NCBI GenBank assembly: GCA_020847535.1
Contig: JADLBU010000016.1
Location: 81,064 to 145,063, forward strand
Direction of reading: 5' to 3'
Origin: Phycisphaerales bacterium
GTDB lineage: Bacteria; Planctomycetota; Phycisphaerae; Phycisphaerales; UBA1924
Length of the DNA: 64,000 nt
Positions 50,733-59,382 of this stretch are shown in pieces. The notes under the pieces are model-generated. The model did no database searches. It was not told where the DNA came from and saw only the letters and a program-made list of their open reading frames with translations. Position numbers and translations under genes: made by a program. Positions within the stretch are counted from its first letter, which is position 1. Every line of letters begins with the position of its first letter.

Positions 50733-51592
50733 GCACCTCCTCGAACAACAACCTCGCCCGCGTCCTCGAACTCCTCTCAGACCAGGCCACCGCCGGACTC
50801 GCCGAGCAAGAGCACCAGGAACTCTCACGCCTCATGGCAGAGCTGCCCCTTGATCAACAGCAGATCGCCAAGCTCGAGCGCGACCGCCTCGACCGCGCCG
50901 TCGGTGTCGCCCTGGGAATGATGATGCAGAAGGATCGCGCCCAGGCTCTCCCGGCATCCCTCCGCGACAAGCTGCTCGCCAGCGGAATGGCAGCGCTCGG
51001 CAACAACCGCGCGCCCGCCGCCGTGCCCGCCCACGCCGCGCGTCCTGGCCAGTCGCGCTTCGCGATCTACGCCGGCTGGCTGGTCGCCGCCGCCTCGATC
51101 GCCCTCGCCGCCGTCGTCTACTTCAACCGGCCCAAGCCCATCCCGACGCCCACCGTCTTCGCCCAGGCCGCAGAACTCGCTCGCGATCCCAGCACCATCA
51201 AGGCCGCCTGGGTCTCCGGTCCCCACGCCGTCGATAAGAACGTCACCGGCCAGGTCGAGTGGAACACCGGCCTCCAGAAGGGCTTCCTGCGCCTCAAGGG
51301 CATCACCGCCAACGACCCGACCAAGATGCAGTACCAGCTCTGGATCTTCGACAAGGGCCGCATCGAACCCGCGCACAACAACGACCTCCTCGCGCAGAAC
51401 CCCATCGACGGCGGCGTCTTTGATGTCTCCAATGCCCAGCTCGATCCCGCCACCGGCGACTACATCATCCCGATCGATCCCAAGCTCGCCGTCCGCAACC
51501 CCGGCGCGTTCGCCGTCACCACCGAAGTCCCCGGCGGCGTCGTCGTCACCAAACGCGAATCCATCATCCTGCTCGCCCCAGTCGGCGGCTGA
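50729..51592 (+). CDS. anti-sigma factor (RskA-like)
   Basis: A 287-residue membrane protein. The cytosolic N-terminus (residues 1-105) would bind the sigma factor; one membrane helix lies at about 112-130 (FAIYAGWLVAAASIALAAVV). The outer part is an anti-sigma-K (RskA) C-terminal domain (MQYQLWIFDKG, PIDGGVFDV). No zinc-binding HxxxCxxC motif is present. Coupled to the sigma gene. Confidence 0.85.
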   Translation: MSTSSNNNLARVLELLSDQATAGLAEQEHQELSRLMAELPLDQQQIAKLERDRLDRAVGVALGMMMQKDRAQALPASLRDKLLASGMAALGNNRAPAAVPAHAARPGQSRFAIYAGWLVAAASIALAAVVYFNRPKPIPTPTVFAQAAELARDPSTIKAAWVSGPHAVDKNVTGQVEWNTGLQKGFLRLKGITANDPTKMQYQLWIFDKGRIEPAHNNDLLAQNPIDGGVFDVSNAQLDPATGDYIIPIDPKLAVRNPGAFAVTTEVPGGVVVTKRESIILLAPVGG

Positions 51593-51610
51593 TATGTGCG
51601 AATAACGAGT

Positions 51611-51640
51611 TCGGAGCCGCCGGCTTAAGCCGGCGGTCGT
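51611..51640. repeat. palindrome, GAGCCG...CGGCGGTCGTG family
   Basis: Perfect 20-base palindrome CCGCCGGCTTAAGCCGGCGG at 51618-51637, followed by TCGTG. Relatives lie at 53177 and 63797. All three are just behind stop codons. Confidence 0.75.
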
Positions 51641-51711
51641 GACGCCACCGCTACCACAAACCGCTCTTCTCGCCAAGCAACACCGCACACCCCTTTCCCA
51701 AGTAAGCCCCC

Positions 51712-53175
51712 ATGCTCCACCTCACCCTCCTCTCCACCCTCCTCCTCACCACCACCCTCCCGGCTCAACCCACCCACGACCCCCGAATCACCAAAGTGCT
51801 CGCCGGCCTCCGCCCAGGCATCGAATTCACCGGCGAAACCTCCCCGCGCTGGACGCTCGAAGAGCGCATGAAAGCCCTCCACCTTCCCGGCCTCAGCCTC
51901 GCCGTCATCGACGATGGCAAGATCGTCTGGGCCCAGGGCTTCGGCCTCCGCGATTTCACGCAAACCGCGCCCGTCGATGTGTACACCCTCTTCCAGGCCG
52001 CCTCCATCAGCAAGCCGATCGCCGCGATCGGCGTCATGCAGCTCGTCAAGCAAGGCACCCTCGACCTCGACACCGATATCAACACCTACCTCAAATCCTG
52101 GAAGCTTCCCCCCTCCGAATTCACCGCGAACAAGCCCGTCACCCTCCGCCACCTCCTCAGCCACTCCGCCGGACTCACCGTCCACGGCTTCGCCGGCTAC
52201 CCGCTCGCCCCCTCATACCCCACCATCCAGCAAGTCCTCGACGGCGTCCAGCCGCCATCTCTCAGCCCCGCCGTTCGCTCCGAGCGCGCACCCGGCGAAG
52301 GCTTCAAGTACTCCGGCGGCGGCACCACGATCGCCCAGCTCATCGTCAGCGATGTCACCGGCCGCGATCCCGCCGACTTCCTCGACCAGACCGTGCTCGC
52401 CCCCCTGGGCATGAAGCACAGCACCTACCACCAGCCCCTCCCCGACACTCGCGCTGCCAACGCCGCATCCGCGCACACCGGCCCGGATACAAAGCCCCTC
52501 GAAGGCCGCTGGCACTCCTACCCCATGGTGTTCGCCGCCGGCCTCTGGACCACACCCACCGACCTCTGCACCATGGGGCTCGCCGTCCAGCGCGCTGCAA
52601 AGGACGATGCCTACGGTCCACTCGACCCCGCCATCATCCACCAGATGCTCACCGTGACCGCCGAGCCCGTCGGTATCGGCTACTTCCTCGCCGGCACGGG
52701 CGATCACCAGCGCTTCAGCCACAACGGCGGCAACGATGGCTTCCTCTCCACCTTCGAGGCCTACACCCGCCTCGGCAAGGGGCTCGCCATCATGATCAAC
52801 GCCGATGGCCCCGCCGGCCAGATCCTGGGTGAACTCGCCCGCGCCATCAAGGCCGAGTTCAACTGGCCCGACACCGACATCAGAACCATCACCCCGGCGG
52901 CCCTCACCCCCGCGCAGGTGACATGGCTCACCGGCACCTACCAGCTCAAGCACGCCCCCAACGTCAACCTCGTGATCTCCGAAGAAAACGGCGCCCTCAC
53001 CATGCGCACCGAAGGCATCCCACAGGTCGAGTCCTACTCCATGGTCCCAACCTCGCCCACCACCCTCATCGCCCGCGATGGCCGCGTCGATGTCCGCGCT
53101 GAAGGCGATCCCGCAACCCCTTGCCCCAAACTCCTGATCGCCAACGGCCGCTTCGAAGCCACCCGCATCAAGTAA
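51712..53175 (+). CDS. secreted serine hydrolase (beta-lactamase/class C PBP fold)
   Basis: A 487-residue exported protein (signal: MLHLTLLSTLLLTTTLPA). The active-site SxxK is visible in QAASISKPIAAIGVMQ, the YxN-like second motif in FKYSGGGTTIAQLI, and HNGGNDG near residue 344 corresponds to the third (KTG-like) motif region. A lipocalin-like extension of about 90 residues follows. These proteins hydrolyse D-amino peptides, esters or beta-lactams; the substrate is unknown and resistance cannot be inferred. Confidence 0.88.
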   Translation: MLHLTLLSTLLLTTTLPAQPTHDPRITKVLAGLRPGIEFTGETSPRWTLEERMKALHLPGLSLAVIDDGKIVWAQGFGLRDFTQTAPVDVYTLFQAASISKPIAAIGVMQLVKQGTLDLDTDINTYLKSWKLPPSEFTANKPVTLRHLLSHSAGLTVHGFAGYPLAPSYPTIQQVLDGVQPPSLSPAVRSERAPGEGFKYSGGGTTIAQLIVSDVTGRDPADFLDQTVLAPLGMKHSTYHQPLPDTRAANAASAHTGPDTKPLEGRWHSYPMVFAAGLWTTPTDLCTMGLAVQRAAKDDAYGPLDPAIIHQMLTVTAEPVGIGYFLAGTGDHQRFSHNGGNDGFLSTFEAYTRLGKGLAIMINADGPAGQILGELARAIKAEFNWPDTDIRTITPAALTPAQVTWLTGTYQLKHAPNVNLVISEENGALTMRTEGIPQVESYSMVPTSPTTLIARDGRVDVRAEGDPATPCPKLLIANGRFEATRIK

Positions 53176-53176
53176 T

Positions 53177-53204
53177 CAGAGCCGAGCGGCGCAAGCCGCC
53201 GGTC
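53177..53204. repeat. palindrome, GAGCCG...CGGTC family
   Basis: CAGAGCCGAGCGGCGCAAGC then CGCCGGTC, starting two bases behind the hydrolase stop codon. Confidence 0.7.
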
Positions 53205-53405
53205 TTCTGAAGCCCCTCACCGAGGGAGGGTCGGGGAGGGTTGCCACCACCCATCCCACGGCCACGTTCCAAACACGCGTTACTGCCGCCGGTTGCCTTC
53301 CTCCCCCGGTACTCCGCGCGAGGCGGACAGGGCTCCGAATCTGCTCCCTCCTCAACACTCGCGAACCCGTCGCCGCGATTCGCTCCACCGCCCGATCCCA
53401 TTCGA
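53205..53405. repeat. intergenic repeat remnants
   Basis: Contains TTGCCTTCCTCCCCCGGTAC at 53293, a 24-base block also present at 56301-56324. No gene is visible in this stretch. Confidence 0.55.
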
Positions 53406-53440
53406 TTTGACCTCTGAGCTTTTCGCCTTGAGCTTTCCCT
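53406..53440. repeat. degenerate heptamer tandem repeat (TTTGAGC type)
   Basis: TTTGACC, TCTGAGC, TTTTCGC, CTTGAGC, TTTCCCT; same units and order as 10261-10296. It ends four bases from the stop codon of the protease gene at 53445. Confidence 0.75.
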
Positions 53441-53444
53441 CCCC

Positions 53445-54722
53445 TCACTCCTTCCCCGCCTCCACCTTCTCCCCCTCCTTCTTCTCTTCCTTCTTCTCCT
53501 CCTCCCAAGGCAGAATCGAATCCCGCCACTCCCGCTCCAGTTCGACAAACGACAAACCCAGCACCTTCACCGTCGCCTCTTCCATCGTCAACCCGTTCGC
53601 CTGCGCCTGCAACCATTCGATCCGCTTCTCCCGCCCGAAGCGATCCGACATGTAACCCATCATGTGATGGCCCTGCCCGTACACCTGTCCGTACCACTTC
53701 TTCGCACGCGCATCGAACGCGGCCATCTCCTCGAACGCCGGCAGCTCGTTGTTCGCCTTCCACCTCCGCACCTGCCGGTCGTTCCGGTCCCCGTTCTTGC
53801 TGTACTCCTCCGCCGCCAGCTCCGCGACTCCCTCCAGCACCCACCACGGCATCCGCGCGGTGTTCCCCATCGCGAACGTCGCCACATGCCCATACTCATG
53901 CGCCAAGAGTGGTTTGAGCGACTGCGGCGTCGTCCTCCGCCCCACCAGCAGCTTCACCGCCTCCCCAGGCTCGTTCCATCCCGCCAGCCCATCCGTATAG
54001 CTCAGGTAGATCGAGTGCTGCAGGTGCCGCATCGATCCATACATCTTCACCTGCTGCGTCCGCTTGGCCAGGTCTGATTCCTCATCGAACCCGAACCCCG
54101 GATGCGCATGGCGGCGAACCTCCGGCAGCGTCTCGACCACCGCCTTGGCCGCCTCATCAAGCCCATCGGCATACAGCACCAGCACACCGTCGGATTCCAG
54201 CCGGTTCCACTTCTCACCCGAGTACATCCAACCCGATTCCCCCTGGCGGAACCGCGCAGTCCACGACACCGTTCGCGGCTTCTCCCAACCCGCCAGCGAC
54301 CAAGTGATCTCGATCGGCGCCTCGGCGAACCCATCACCAATCTTCACGACCGGCTCAGCACTCCCGTCCCCCTCCGACCCAGCCCCCTCCGATGTCTTCT
54401 CACCCTCGGGCGCGCCATCCGCCTTCCCCTCCCCCTCCGCCGCCTTCTCCTCCGTTCCCTTGATCAGAATCTCAAACACGACGGGCTTGTGACTCTTCAG
54501 ATCCTCCGCCCACGCAACCTGCTCCTGCAGGAACACCGGCTCGCTCGGATCCACCAGCCGCACATACATCCCCGGATTTCCCGAGAGCACCGCGATCTGC
54601 ATCTCCCGAAGCAGTTGCTCGATCTCCCCACGCGAACCGCTCGCCGCCGGCGCCATCACGCCCGCAAACAGCCCCGCCACGACCCACCCGATCGAACGTG
54701 TACGAACAGAAATAGTGGTCAT
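53445..54722 (-). CDS. secreted zinc metalloprotease (gluzincin/MA-type)
   Basis: A 425-residue protein with a signal peptide (IGWVVAGLFAGVMAPAASG). The zinc motif HEYGH lies at about residue 278 and is followed by a Glu in WWVLEGVAELAAEEY, the spacing of gluzincins in the peptidase MA-like superfamily. A Glu/Gly/Ala-rich linker (EEKAAEGEGKADGAPEGEKT) is present near residue 95, and the C-terminus is a Glu/Lys tail. ATG 54722 is favoured over an upstream start by the signal peptide. Substrate unknown. Confidence 0.8.
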   Translation of the reverse strand: MTTISVRTRSIGWVVAGLFAGVMAPAASGSRGEIEQLLREMQIAVLSGNPGMYVRLVDPSEPVFLQEQVAWAEDLKSHKPVVFEILIKGTEEKAAEGEGKADGAPEGEKTSEGAGSEGDGSAEPVVKIGDGFAEAPIEITWSLAGWEKPRTVSWTARFRQGESGWMYSGEKWNRLESDGVLVLYADGLDEAAKAVVETLPEVRRHAHPGFGFDEESDLAKRTQQVKMYGSMRHLQHSIYLSYTDGLAGWNEPGEAVKLLVGRRTTPQSLKPLLAHEYGHVATFAMGNTARMPWWVLEGVAELAAEEYSKNGDRNDRQVRRWKANNELPAFEEMAAFDARAKKWYGQVYGQGHHMMGYMSDRFGREKRIEWLQAQANGLTMEEATVKVLGLSFVELEREWRDSILPWEEEKKEEKKEGEKVEAGKE

Positions 54723-54880
54723 GCCACAAAAGTAGGCGATCCCCCCAACCACGGGAAGCCCGCCCCAGGCAGCTCCCGCTCGCGGGCTCTGGTTCAGACT
54801 GCAAGTCTCGCGGCTCGGGCATCTTGCCAGGGATCGACCGCGCCTTCACATTCACACGCCGCCGGTGACACGCTTCTCGG

Positions 54881-55438
54881 CTAACGCGCCGCCTTGAAGC
54901 ACCCCTGCGTGTGATCATCAACCATCCCGATCGCCTGCATATACGCGTACATGATCGTCGACCCGACAAACGTCATCCCGCGATTCCTCAGATCCTTCGA
55001 GAGCGCATCCGACTCGGCGGTCGTGGGCTTGATGTCCTTGAGCGTGCGCGGCCGGTTGATCCGTGGCTCTCCCCCGACAAACGGCCACAGGTACGCATCA
55101 AACGACCCGAACTCCCTCTGGATCGCCAGGAAGATACGAGCATTCGTCCGCGCGCCGAACACCTTCAGACGATTGCGGATGATCCCGGGATCTTTGAGGA
55201 TGCGCTCCAGCTGCGCATCCGTAAGCCTCGCAACCTTTCCCGGATCGAACCCGTTGAACGCCTTCCGATACCCCTCGCGTCGCCGCAGAATCGTGTACCA
55301 ACTCAGCCCCGCCTGCGCACCTTCGAGAATGAGCATCTCGAAAAGCATCCGATCATCACGAACAGGCACACCCCACTCATGGTCGTGGTAGTGCGTGTAA
55401 TCAGGCTTGTCCGGCGGCAGCCAGAGGCAGCGGGACAT
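54881..55438 (-). CDS. tag: DNA-3-methyladenine glycosylase I
   Basis: A 185-residue base-excision repair enzyme that removes 3-methyladenine from DNA. Motifs: SRCLWLPPDKPDYTHYHDHE (first strand and zinc-binding Cys), EWGVPV, LEGAQAGLSWYTILRRREGY (substrate pocket Trp/Tyr) and MQAIGMVDDHTQGCF (His and Cys of the zinc site). Length matches Tag. An upstream ATG at 55459 would add seven residues. Confidence 0.95.
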   Translation of the reverse strand: MSRCLWLPPDKPDYTHYHDHEWGVPVRDDRMLFEMLILEGAQAGLSWYTILRRREGYRKAFNGFDPGKVARLTDAQLERILKDPGIIRNRLKVFGARTNARIFLAIQREFGSFDAYLWPFVGGEPRINRPRTLKDIKPTTAESDALSKDLRNRGMTFVGSTIMYAYMQAIGMVDDHTQGCFKAAR

Positions 55439-55559
55439 GGATGCTCGGGGAGTTTTCAAGTCATATCACCACAAGTTCTATCCGACACTCTCGGTGCGCT
55501 GAAGGTACGCGGAGCAAGTGTTGTGGGAAGTGGAGGATGCAATGGAAAACGTGCTTGCT

Positions 55560-55700
55560 GTCGCGATCAAGGCTGCTTGCTGCTTTCAGCCCGACAGGGC
55601 TGGTCGAACGTAGCCGGGGCGTGGAGCGAGGCTTTGCGAGCGACACCCCCGGTTGGTCGACCAAGTCCCAGCGCACCCCGAAGGGGTGCTCGCTGCGTTG
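55560..55700. repeat. dispersed palindromic element
   Basis: Two hairpins, CAGCCCGACAGGGCTG at 55588-55603 and GCACCCCGAAGGGGTGC at 55673-55689, separated by the segment GTAGCCGGGGCGTGGAGCG and GGCTTTGCGAGCGACACCCC. This combination occurs as a widespread multi-copy element in planctomycete genomes (recollection). It sits between the tag and DinB genes. Confidence 0.6.
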
Positions 55701-55748
55701 GTGCCGCCCTGCATCACCGACGACCAGCACCGAGAAAGGAAGGCCAAG

Positions 55749-56258
55749 TCACGCCGGCCGCCTCTTGTACATGAAGTGGCTGTAGTCGATATCTTCAAGA
55801 CGAGCCCCCAGCTGCCGCAGAATATTCATCGCCTGCGCCCGGTGATGAACCTCATGAAGAATCAGCTGCGTGCAGATATCCGCCCGCGTCGCCGTGATGT
55901 GCTCCTTCCTCCCATCCTCGTGAGTCACCTCGTACTCCAGAGGCGTCGTCCAATCCCCGATCCCCGCGATCGCCGCTCGCGTGCGCGGCGCCAGTTCCAT
56001 CCACGCCTTCTCGATGATCGCGAAATCGGGCGGGTTCTCATCCTGGATCGGCCACTGCTTGTACGGCGGAACCGCCAGCGCCTGGATCCGCTTGCTGTAC
56101 ATGTCCTCGCAGATCATGACGTGCGTGAGCGTCCGCGCCAGCGATCCGTACCCGATCGAAAACACGCGGGTGTACTGATCGACCGTAAGCGGGCGGGTCA
56201 GGTCAAGAATGCGCTGCCGAGCAATGACGAGGTAGTCGTAAGCCTTGACGGGGTCCAT
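55749..56258 (-). CDS. DinB-like (DfsB/YfiT superfamily) putative metal enzyme
   Basis: A 169-residue four-helix-bundle protein: AYDYLVIARQRIL at the start, GYGSLARTLTHVMICEDMYS with the first His, and a C-terminal ICTQLILHEVHHRAQAMNIL helix with the metal-binding His pair. Closer to the standard DinB length than the protein at 38018; the two are distant paralogues. Reaction unknown. Confidence 0.85.
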   Translation of the reverse strand: MDPVKAYDYLVIARQRILDLTRPLTVDQYTRVFSIGYGSLARTLTHVMICEDMYSKRIQALAVPPYKQWPIQDENPPDFAIIEKAWMELAPRTRAAIAGIGDWTTPLEYEVTHEDGRKEHITATRADICTQLILHEVHHRAQAMNILRQLGARLEDIDYSHFMYKRRPA

Positions 56259-56300
56259 GTGCGCATTAAAGCGCTCATCGCCAATGCGCGAGTGGCGGCA

Positions 56301-56324
56301 TTGCCTTCCTCCCCCGGTACTCCG
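56301..56324. repeat. 24-bp repeat shared with 53293
   Basis: Begins TTGCCTTCCTCCCCCGG; identical to 53293-53316 in the same orientation, after which the two copies diverge. Confidence 0.6.
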
Positions 56325-56487
56325 GGGGAGGTGCCGATCCCTGCGAGGCCGAGGGGGCTTCCCCGTCTATCTCTGCTCCAACGCTCAAGAACCACAACCG
56401 CTGCGGCGATACGAGTGCGCCGTCCCGGAATCCCGGATGGAACATTCGCGCCATCTGCGAGCATCCCGCCTGGGATCTACCACCCCC

Positions 56488-56901
56488 TCACACCACCCGC
56501 GTCGTTACATCAATATTCCCGTGGGTCGCCTTCGAATACGGACAAGTCTGATGCGCGGCATCAACAATCCCCTGCGCAACCTTGGGATCAAGCCCCGGCA
56601 GGCTGATGTTGAGCCGGGCCTGGAGCAGGTATCCGCCACCGGTCGTCCCCAGGTCCACCTCCGCGTCGACCGCGGCATCGGGCGGCAGGGCAACCTTCAT
56701 CTGACGAGCGACATGGTTCATCGCACCCATGAAGCACGCCGACCAGCCGGCCGCGAACAGTTGCTCGGGGTTGGTTCCCGGCGCTGCCGATCCGGGGGAT
56801 GACAGCTTGATGTCCAGCCGGCCATCGGAGCTGCGGGCAGCGCCATCACGGCCGCCGGTGGTATGCGTCTTGGCGGTGTAGAGCACTTTCTCGATTGCCA
56901 T
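56488..56901 (-). CDS. ohr: organic hydroperoxide resistance protein Ohr
   Basis: A 137-residue OsmC/Ohr-family thiol peroxidase that reduces organic hydroperoxides. The two redox cysteines are visible: Cys56 in WSACFMGAM and Cys120 in HQTCPYSKATHGNIDV. The start KVLYTAKTHTTGGRDG is typical of Ohr rather than OsmC. AAGGAG lies eight bases before ATG 56901. No OhrR regulator is next to it. Confidence 0.93.
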   Translation of the reverse strand: MAIEKVLYTAKTHTTGGRDGAARSSDGRLDIKLSSPGSAAPGTNPEQLFAAGWSACFMGAMNHVARQMKVALPPDAAVDAEVDLGTTGGGYLLQARLNISLPGLDPKVAQGIVDAAHQTCPYSKATHGNIDVTTRVV

Positions 56902-57073
56902 GGTGAGCTCCTTGCTGGGTGCGCTGTCCATCGCACATGTTTGATTCGACCGAGTACGATCTTCACGGTCCGGTCCGCGAAGGTGAACGAGAGGGCGATC
57001 GTAGGTTGCACGGGCAACCGGGCGACCGCGACATTCGCCCCTCACCCAGCCGAACATCCGCCGGCGGCGCCGA

Positions 57074-57079
57074 TATTCT
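57074..57079 (+). promoter_or_regulatory. -10-like box of the polyprenyl synthase gene
   Basis: TATTCT, 12 bases before the ATG at 57092, with no ribosome binding site between. Confidence 0.35.
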
Positions 57080-57091
57080 GGTTCAACACGT

Positions 57092-57973
57092 ATGAATACA
57101 CGCGGTTCAGCCATTCCCGGGATCGAGGCGTACCTCGCCGAGTTCGTTCGGCAGCTCCCGTTCCCCACGGCGCTGCGGTCGGCGATCGAGTATGCCCTGC
57201 TCGGCGGTGGCAAACGCCTGCGGCCGCAACTCGCCTGGGATTCCTGCATCGCCGCCGGGGGCAACGGCGAGATGAGCCTGCCCGCCGGGGCCGCCGTGGA
57301 ACTGGTTCACGCCTTCAGCCTCGTCCACGATGACCTGCCCGCGATGGATGACGACGACTTGAGGCGAGGTAAACCGACCCTCCACATCCACGCCGGTGAA
57401 GCGATGGCGATCCTCGCCGGCGATGCCATGCTGTCCCTTGGCTTCCACGTGCTCGCCGAGCGCGCCCCCGAGCACATCGGCATCTGCCTCTGCCGAGAGC
57501 TCGCCGGCGGCACCGAAGGCATGATCGCCGGGCAGGTCTACGACACGCTCTGTGGCGATGGAGGTGGAATGCCGGATGGTCTCTCGGACCGCCAGCGCCT
57601 GGAGCTGATCCACAGAAACAAGACCGGTGCGCTGATCCGCGCTTCGTGCCGCATGGGTGCGGCGTGCGCTGGCGCGCTCGATGAATCGATGGAGATGCGC
57701 GCGATCAGCGCCTACGCCGATGCGGTGGGCCTGATGTTCCAGGTGGTGGATGATCTCCTGGATGTCACCCAGCCCGCCGAACGCATCGGCAAGCGCGCGA
57801 ACAAGGATGCACAAGCCGGAAAGTTGACCTATCCCGGAGTGCTCGGCGTCGAAGGAACGCGGAAGGCGGTGCAAGAGCTCCGAGAGAAGGCCATGAACGC
57901 AATCGAGGGATTGGGCGAGAGGGGAACAGGTCTCAGAGAGCTCGCCGAAAAGATGGCCAGACGCGAGAGTTGA
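57092..57973 (+). CDS. short-chain polyprenyl diphosphate synthase
   Basis: A 293-residue isoprenyl transferase, probably farnesyl or geranylgeranyl diphosphate synthase. The first aspartate-rich motif is DDLPAMDDDDLRRG (residues about 79-92) and the second is FQVVDDLLDVT. GGGKRLRPQL near residue 38 binds isopentenyl diphosphate. The two residues before the first Asp motif (LVH) and the insert PAM between the Asp residues are type II FPP-synthase features. It supplies isoprenoid chains for lipids or quinones. Confidence 0.93.
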   Translation: MNTRGSAIPGIEAYLAEFVRQLPFPTALRSAIEYALLGGGKRLRPQLAWDSCIAAGGNGEMSLPAGAAVELVHAFSLVHDDLPAMDDDDLRRGKPTLHIHAGEAMAILAGDAMLSLGFHVLAERAPEHIGICLCRELAGGTEGMIAGQVYDTLCGDGGGMPDGLSDRQRLELIHRNKTGALIRASCRMGAACAGALDESMEMRAISAYADAVGLMFQVVDDLLDVTQPAERIGKRANKDAQAGKLTYPGVLGVEGTRKAVQELREKAMNAIEGLGERGTGLRELAEKMARRES

Positions 57974-58022
57974 AGAGCCGGCCACCTCGATGAACCGTGA
58001 ACCCCGCAAATGCCGGATGAAC

Positions 58023-58054
58023 CAAGAAACCGCCGGCCAATGACCGGCGGTTCT
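58023..58054. terminator. probable bidirectional terminator
   Basis: AACCGCCGGTCATTGGCCGG hairpin followed on the minus strand by TTTCTTGG. It lies between the convergent polyprenyl synthase and carbonic anhydrase genes. Confidence 0.75.
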
Positions 58055-58078
58055 GAGGCATGTGATGGAAACAGGCGA

Positions 58079-59140
58079 TCAGTGCGAATCCGAATCCGAC
58101 TCCGCGTTCGCCGTCTTGGCCGTCGGCTGCAATGCATCAAGGATCTGCGACTGCCACGGGTGCTCCCCGAGCCACTCCACCTTGCCCGTCGCAATGTCGT
58201 ATATCGCCCCGATCACGCGGACCTTCCCATCGCGTGCATCTCCGCGCACCTGCTCGCTCGCCTTGTACAGATCAAAGATCGACTGCCACACGTTCTCCTT
58301 CACCCCGGCCGACGCGATCCCGGCCTCATCGGCACCCGGATTGGCGCGCCGCACCCGGTCGATCGCCGGCGCGATCCCCGCAACCAACTCACCCACCGCC
58401 CCGTGGAGCCGAGCGCCCGAAGCCGCCGCCGCCACCGCCCCGCACTTGGTGTGTCCCATGACCACCAGCAGCGGCGTGTGCAGATGCTCGACTGCGTACT
58501 CGATGGTGCCCACCTCCGCGGTCGCCGCCACGTTGCCCGCGACCCGGATCGTGAAAAGCTCCCCGACACCGCGATCAAAGACGCGCTCGACCGGAATGCG
58601 CGAGTCCGCGCACGTGAGGATGGTGACGAAAGGCTTCTGTCCCTTGTCCGCGGTCAGCTCCCGCCGCGCCGAGTCCGAGTTCGGATCCTTGGTTTCCCCA
58701 TTGGCCCAGCGCTGATTGCCCTCCTTGAGCAGTTCCAACGCGCGGTCTGCGGTCGGGTCATCCCCGGTCTCAGCGGCGGGCTTGGCATCCTTGCCCGAAT
58801 TCTTATCCGCGAACAGAGGCTTGCGGGGCTCCGTGGGTTTGGCGCTGAGCCTGGCCTTCGCGGGCTTCGGTGCGGGATGAGCCTTGATGTCGTGGGAGTC
58901 GTGGGCCTGTTCGCCATGATCGTCGGCATGCTCCCCCGGCTGGCCGTGGGCATCATCCGCATCGTGTGCAGCATCGTGGCCGGCATCGTGCGAATCGTGT
59001 GGGTCTTTGGCAGGAGCGGTCCTCTTGGCGGGGGCGGCGTGGTTGTCCGGTTCGGCGAGCACACCCTGCCAGGCTCCCAGGGCTCCGAGGGTGAGAATGG
59101 AGCCGGCGACAACAAGGATGGAGCGAAGGCGGGGGTTCAT
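58079..59140 (-). CDS. exported beta-carbonic anhydrase with His/Asp-rich N-terminal segment
   Basis: A 353-residue protein; CO2/bicarbonate interconversion with a zinc ion. Residues 1-30 look like a signal peptide or anchor (ILVVAGSILTLGALGAWQGVLA). Residues about 44-90 are nearly all His, Asp, Ala and Glu (HDSHDAGHDAAHDADDAHG). The catalytic domain starts near residue 130: TCADSRIPVERVF (zinc Cys and Asp/Arg pair) and VVMGHTKCGAVAAAA (zinc His and Cys). Export and the His-rich linker are unusual for beta-class enzymes, though exported beta-CAs are known. Confidence 0.92.
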   Translation of the reverse strand: MNPRLRSILVVAGSILTLGALGAWQGVLAEPDNHAAPAKRTAPAKDPHDSHDAGHDAAHDADDAHGQPGEHADDHGEQAHDSHDIKAHPAPKPAKARLSAKPTEPRKPLFADKNSGKDAKPAAETGDDPTADRALELLKEGNQRWANGETKDPNSDSARRELTADKGQKPFVTILTCADSRIPVERVFDRGVGELFTIRVAGNVAATAEVGTIEYAVEHLHTPLLVVMGHTKCGAVAAAASGARLHGAVGELVAGIAPAIDRVRRANPGADEAGIASAGVKENVWQSIFDLYKASEQVRGDARDGKVRVIGAIYDIATGKVEWLGEHPWQSQILDALQPTAKTANAESDSDSH

Positions 59141-59267
59141 GGTGGTTTTCCGGTATGGCGACTCGATATCAGCTCGTGCTCGATGAACCGGGTGAGATCG
59201 GCACGTGCGGGGTGGGGTTTGATTGGTCCGGGCGGGGATGGTGGAACGCGGTGTGGGGTTCGGGTGG

Positions 59268-59312
59268 GTTGTGGGGGTTGTGGGGGTTGTGGGGGCTGTG
59301 CGGGTTGTAGGG
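59268..59312. repeat. 9-bp tandem repeat (GGGGGTTGT)
   Basis: About five units upstream of the carbonic anhydrase gene. The complementary unit CCCCCACAA is repeated at 61292 inside the start of the second anti-sigma gene. Confidence 0.7.
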
Positions 59313-59382
59313 GATAGTGGAGCCGCAGCGGACAAGGGATCGCCAGTGAGCCGGCAGTTGCCCCGCGAACCCGGCTGAGCCA

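Noticed and set aside
51712..53175. Antibiotic-resistance beta-lactamase
   Set aside because: The fold is shared by many esterases and peptidases; length and the C-terminal extension fit a generic serine hydrolase, so resistance is not claimed.
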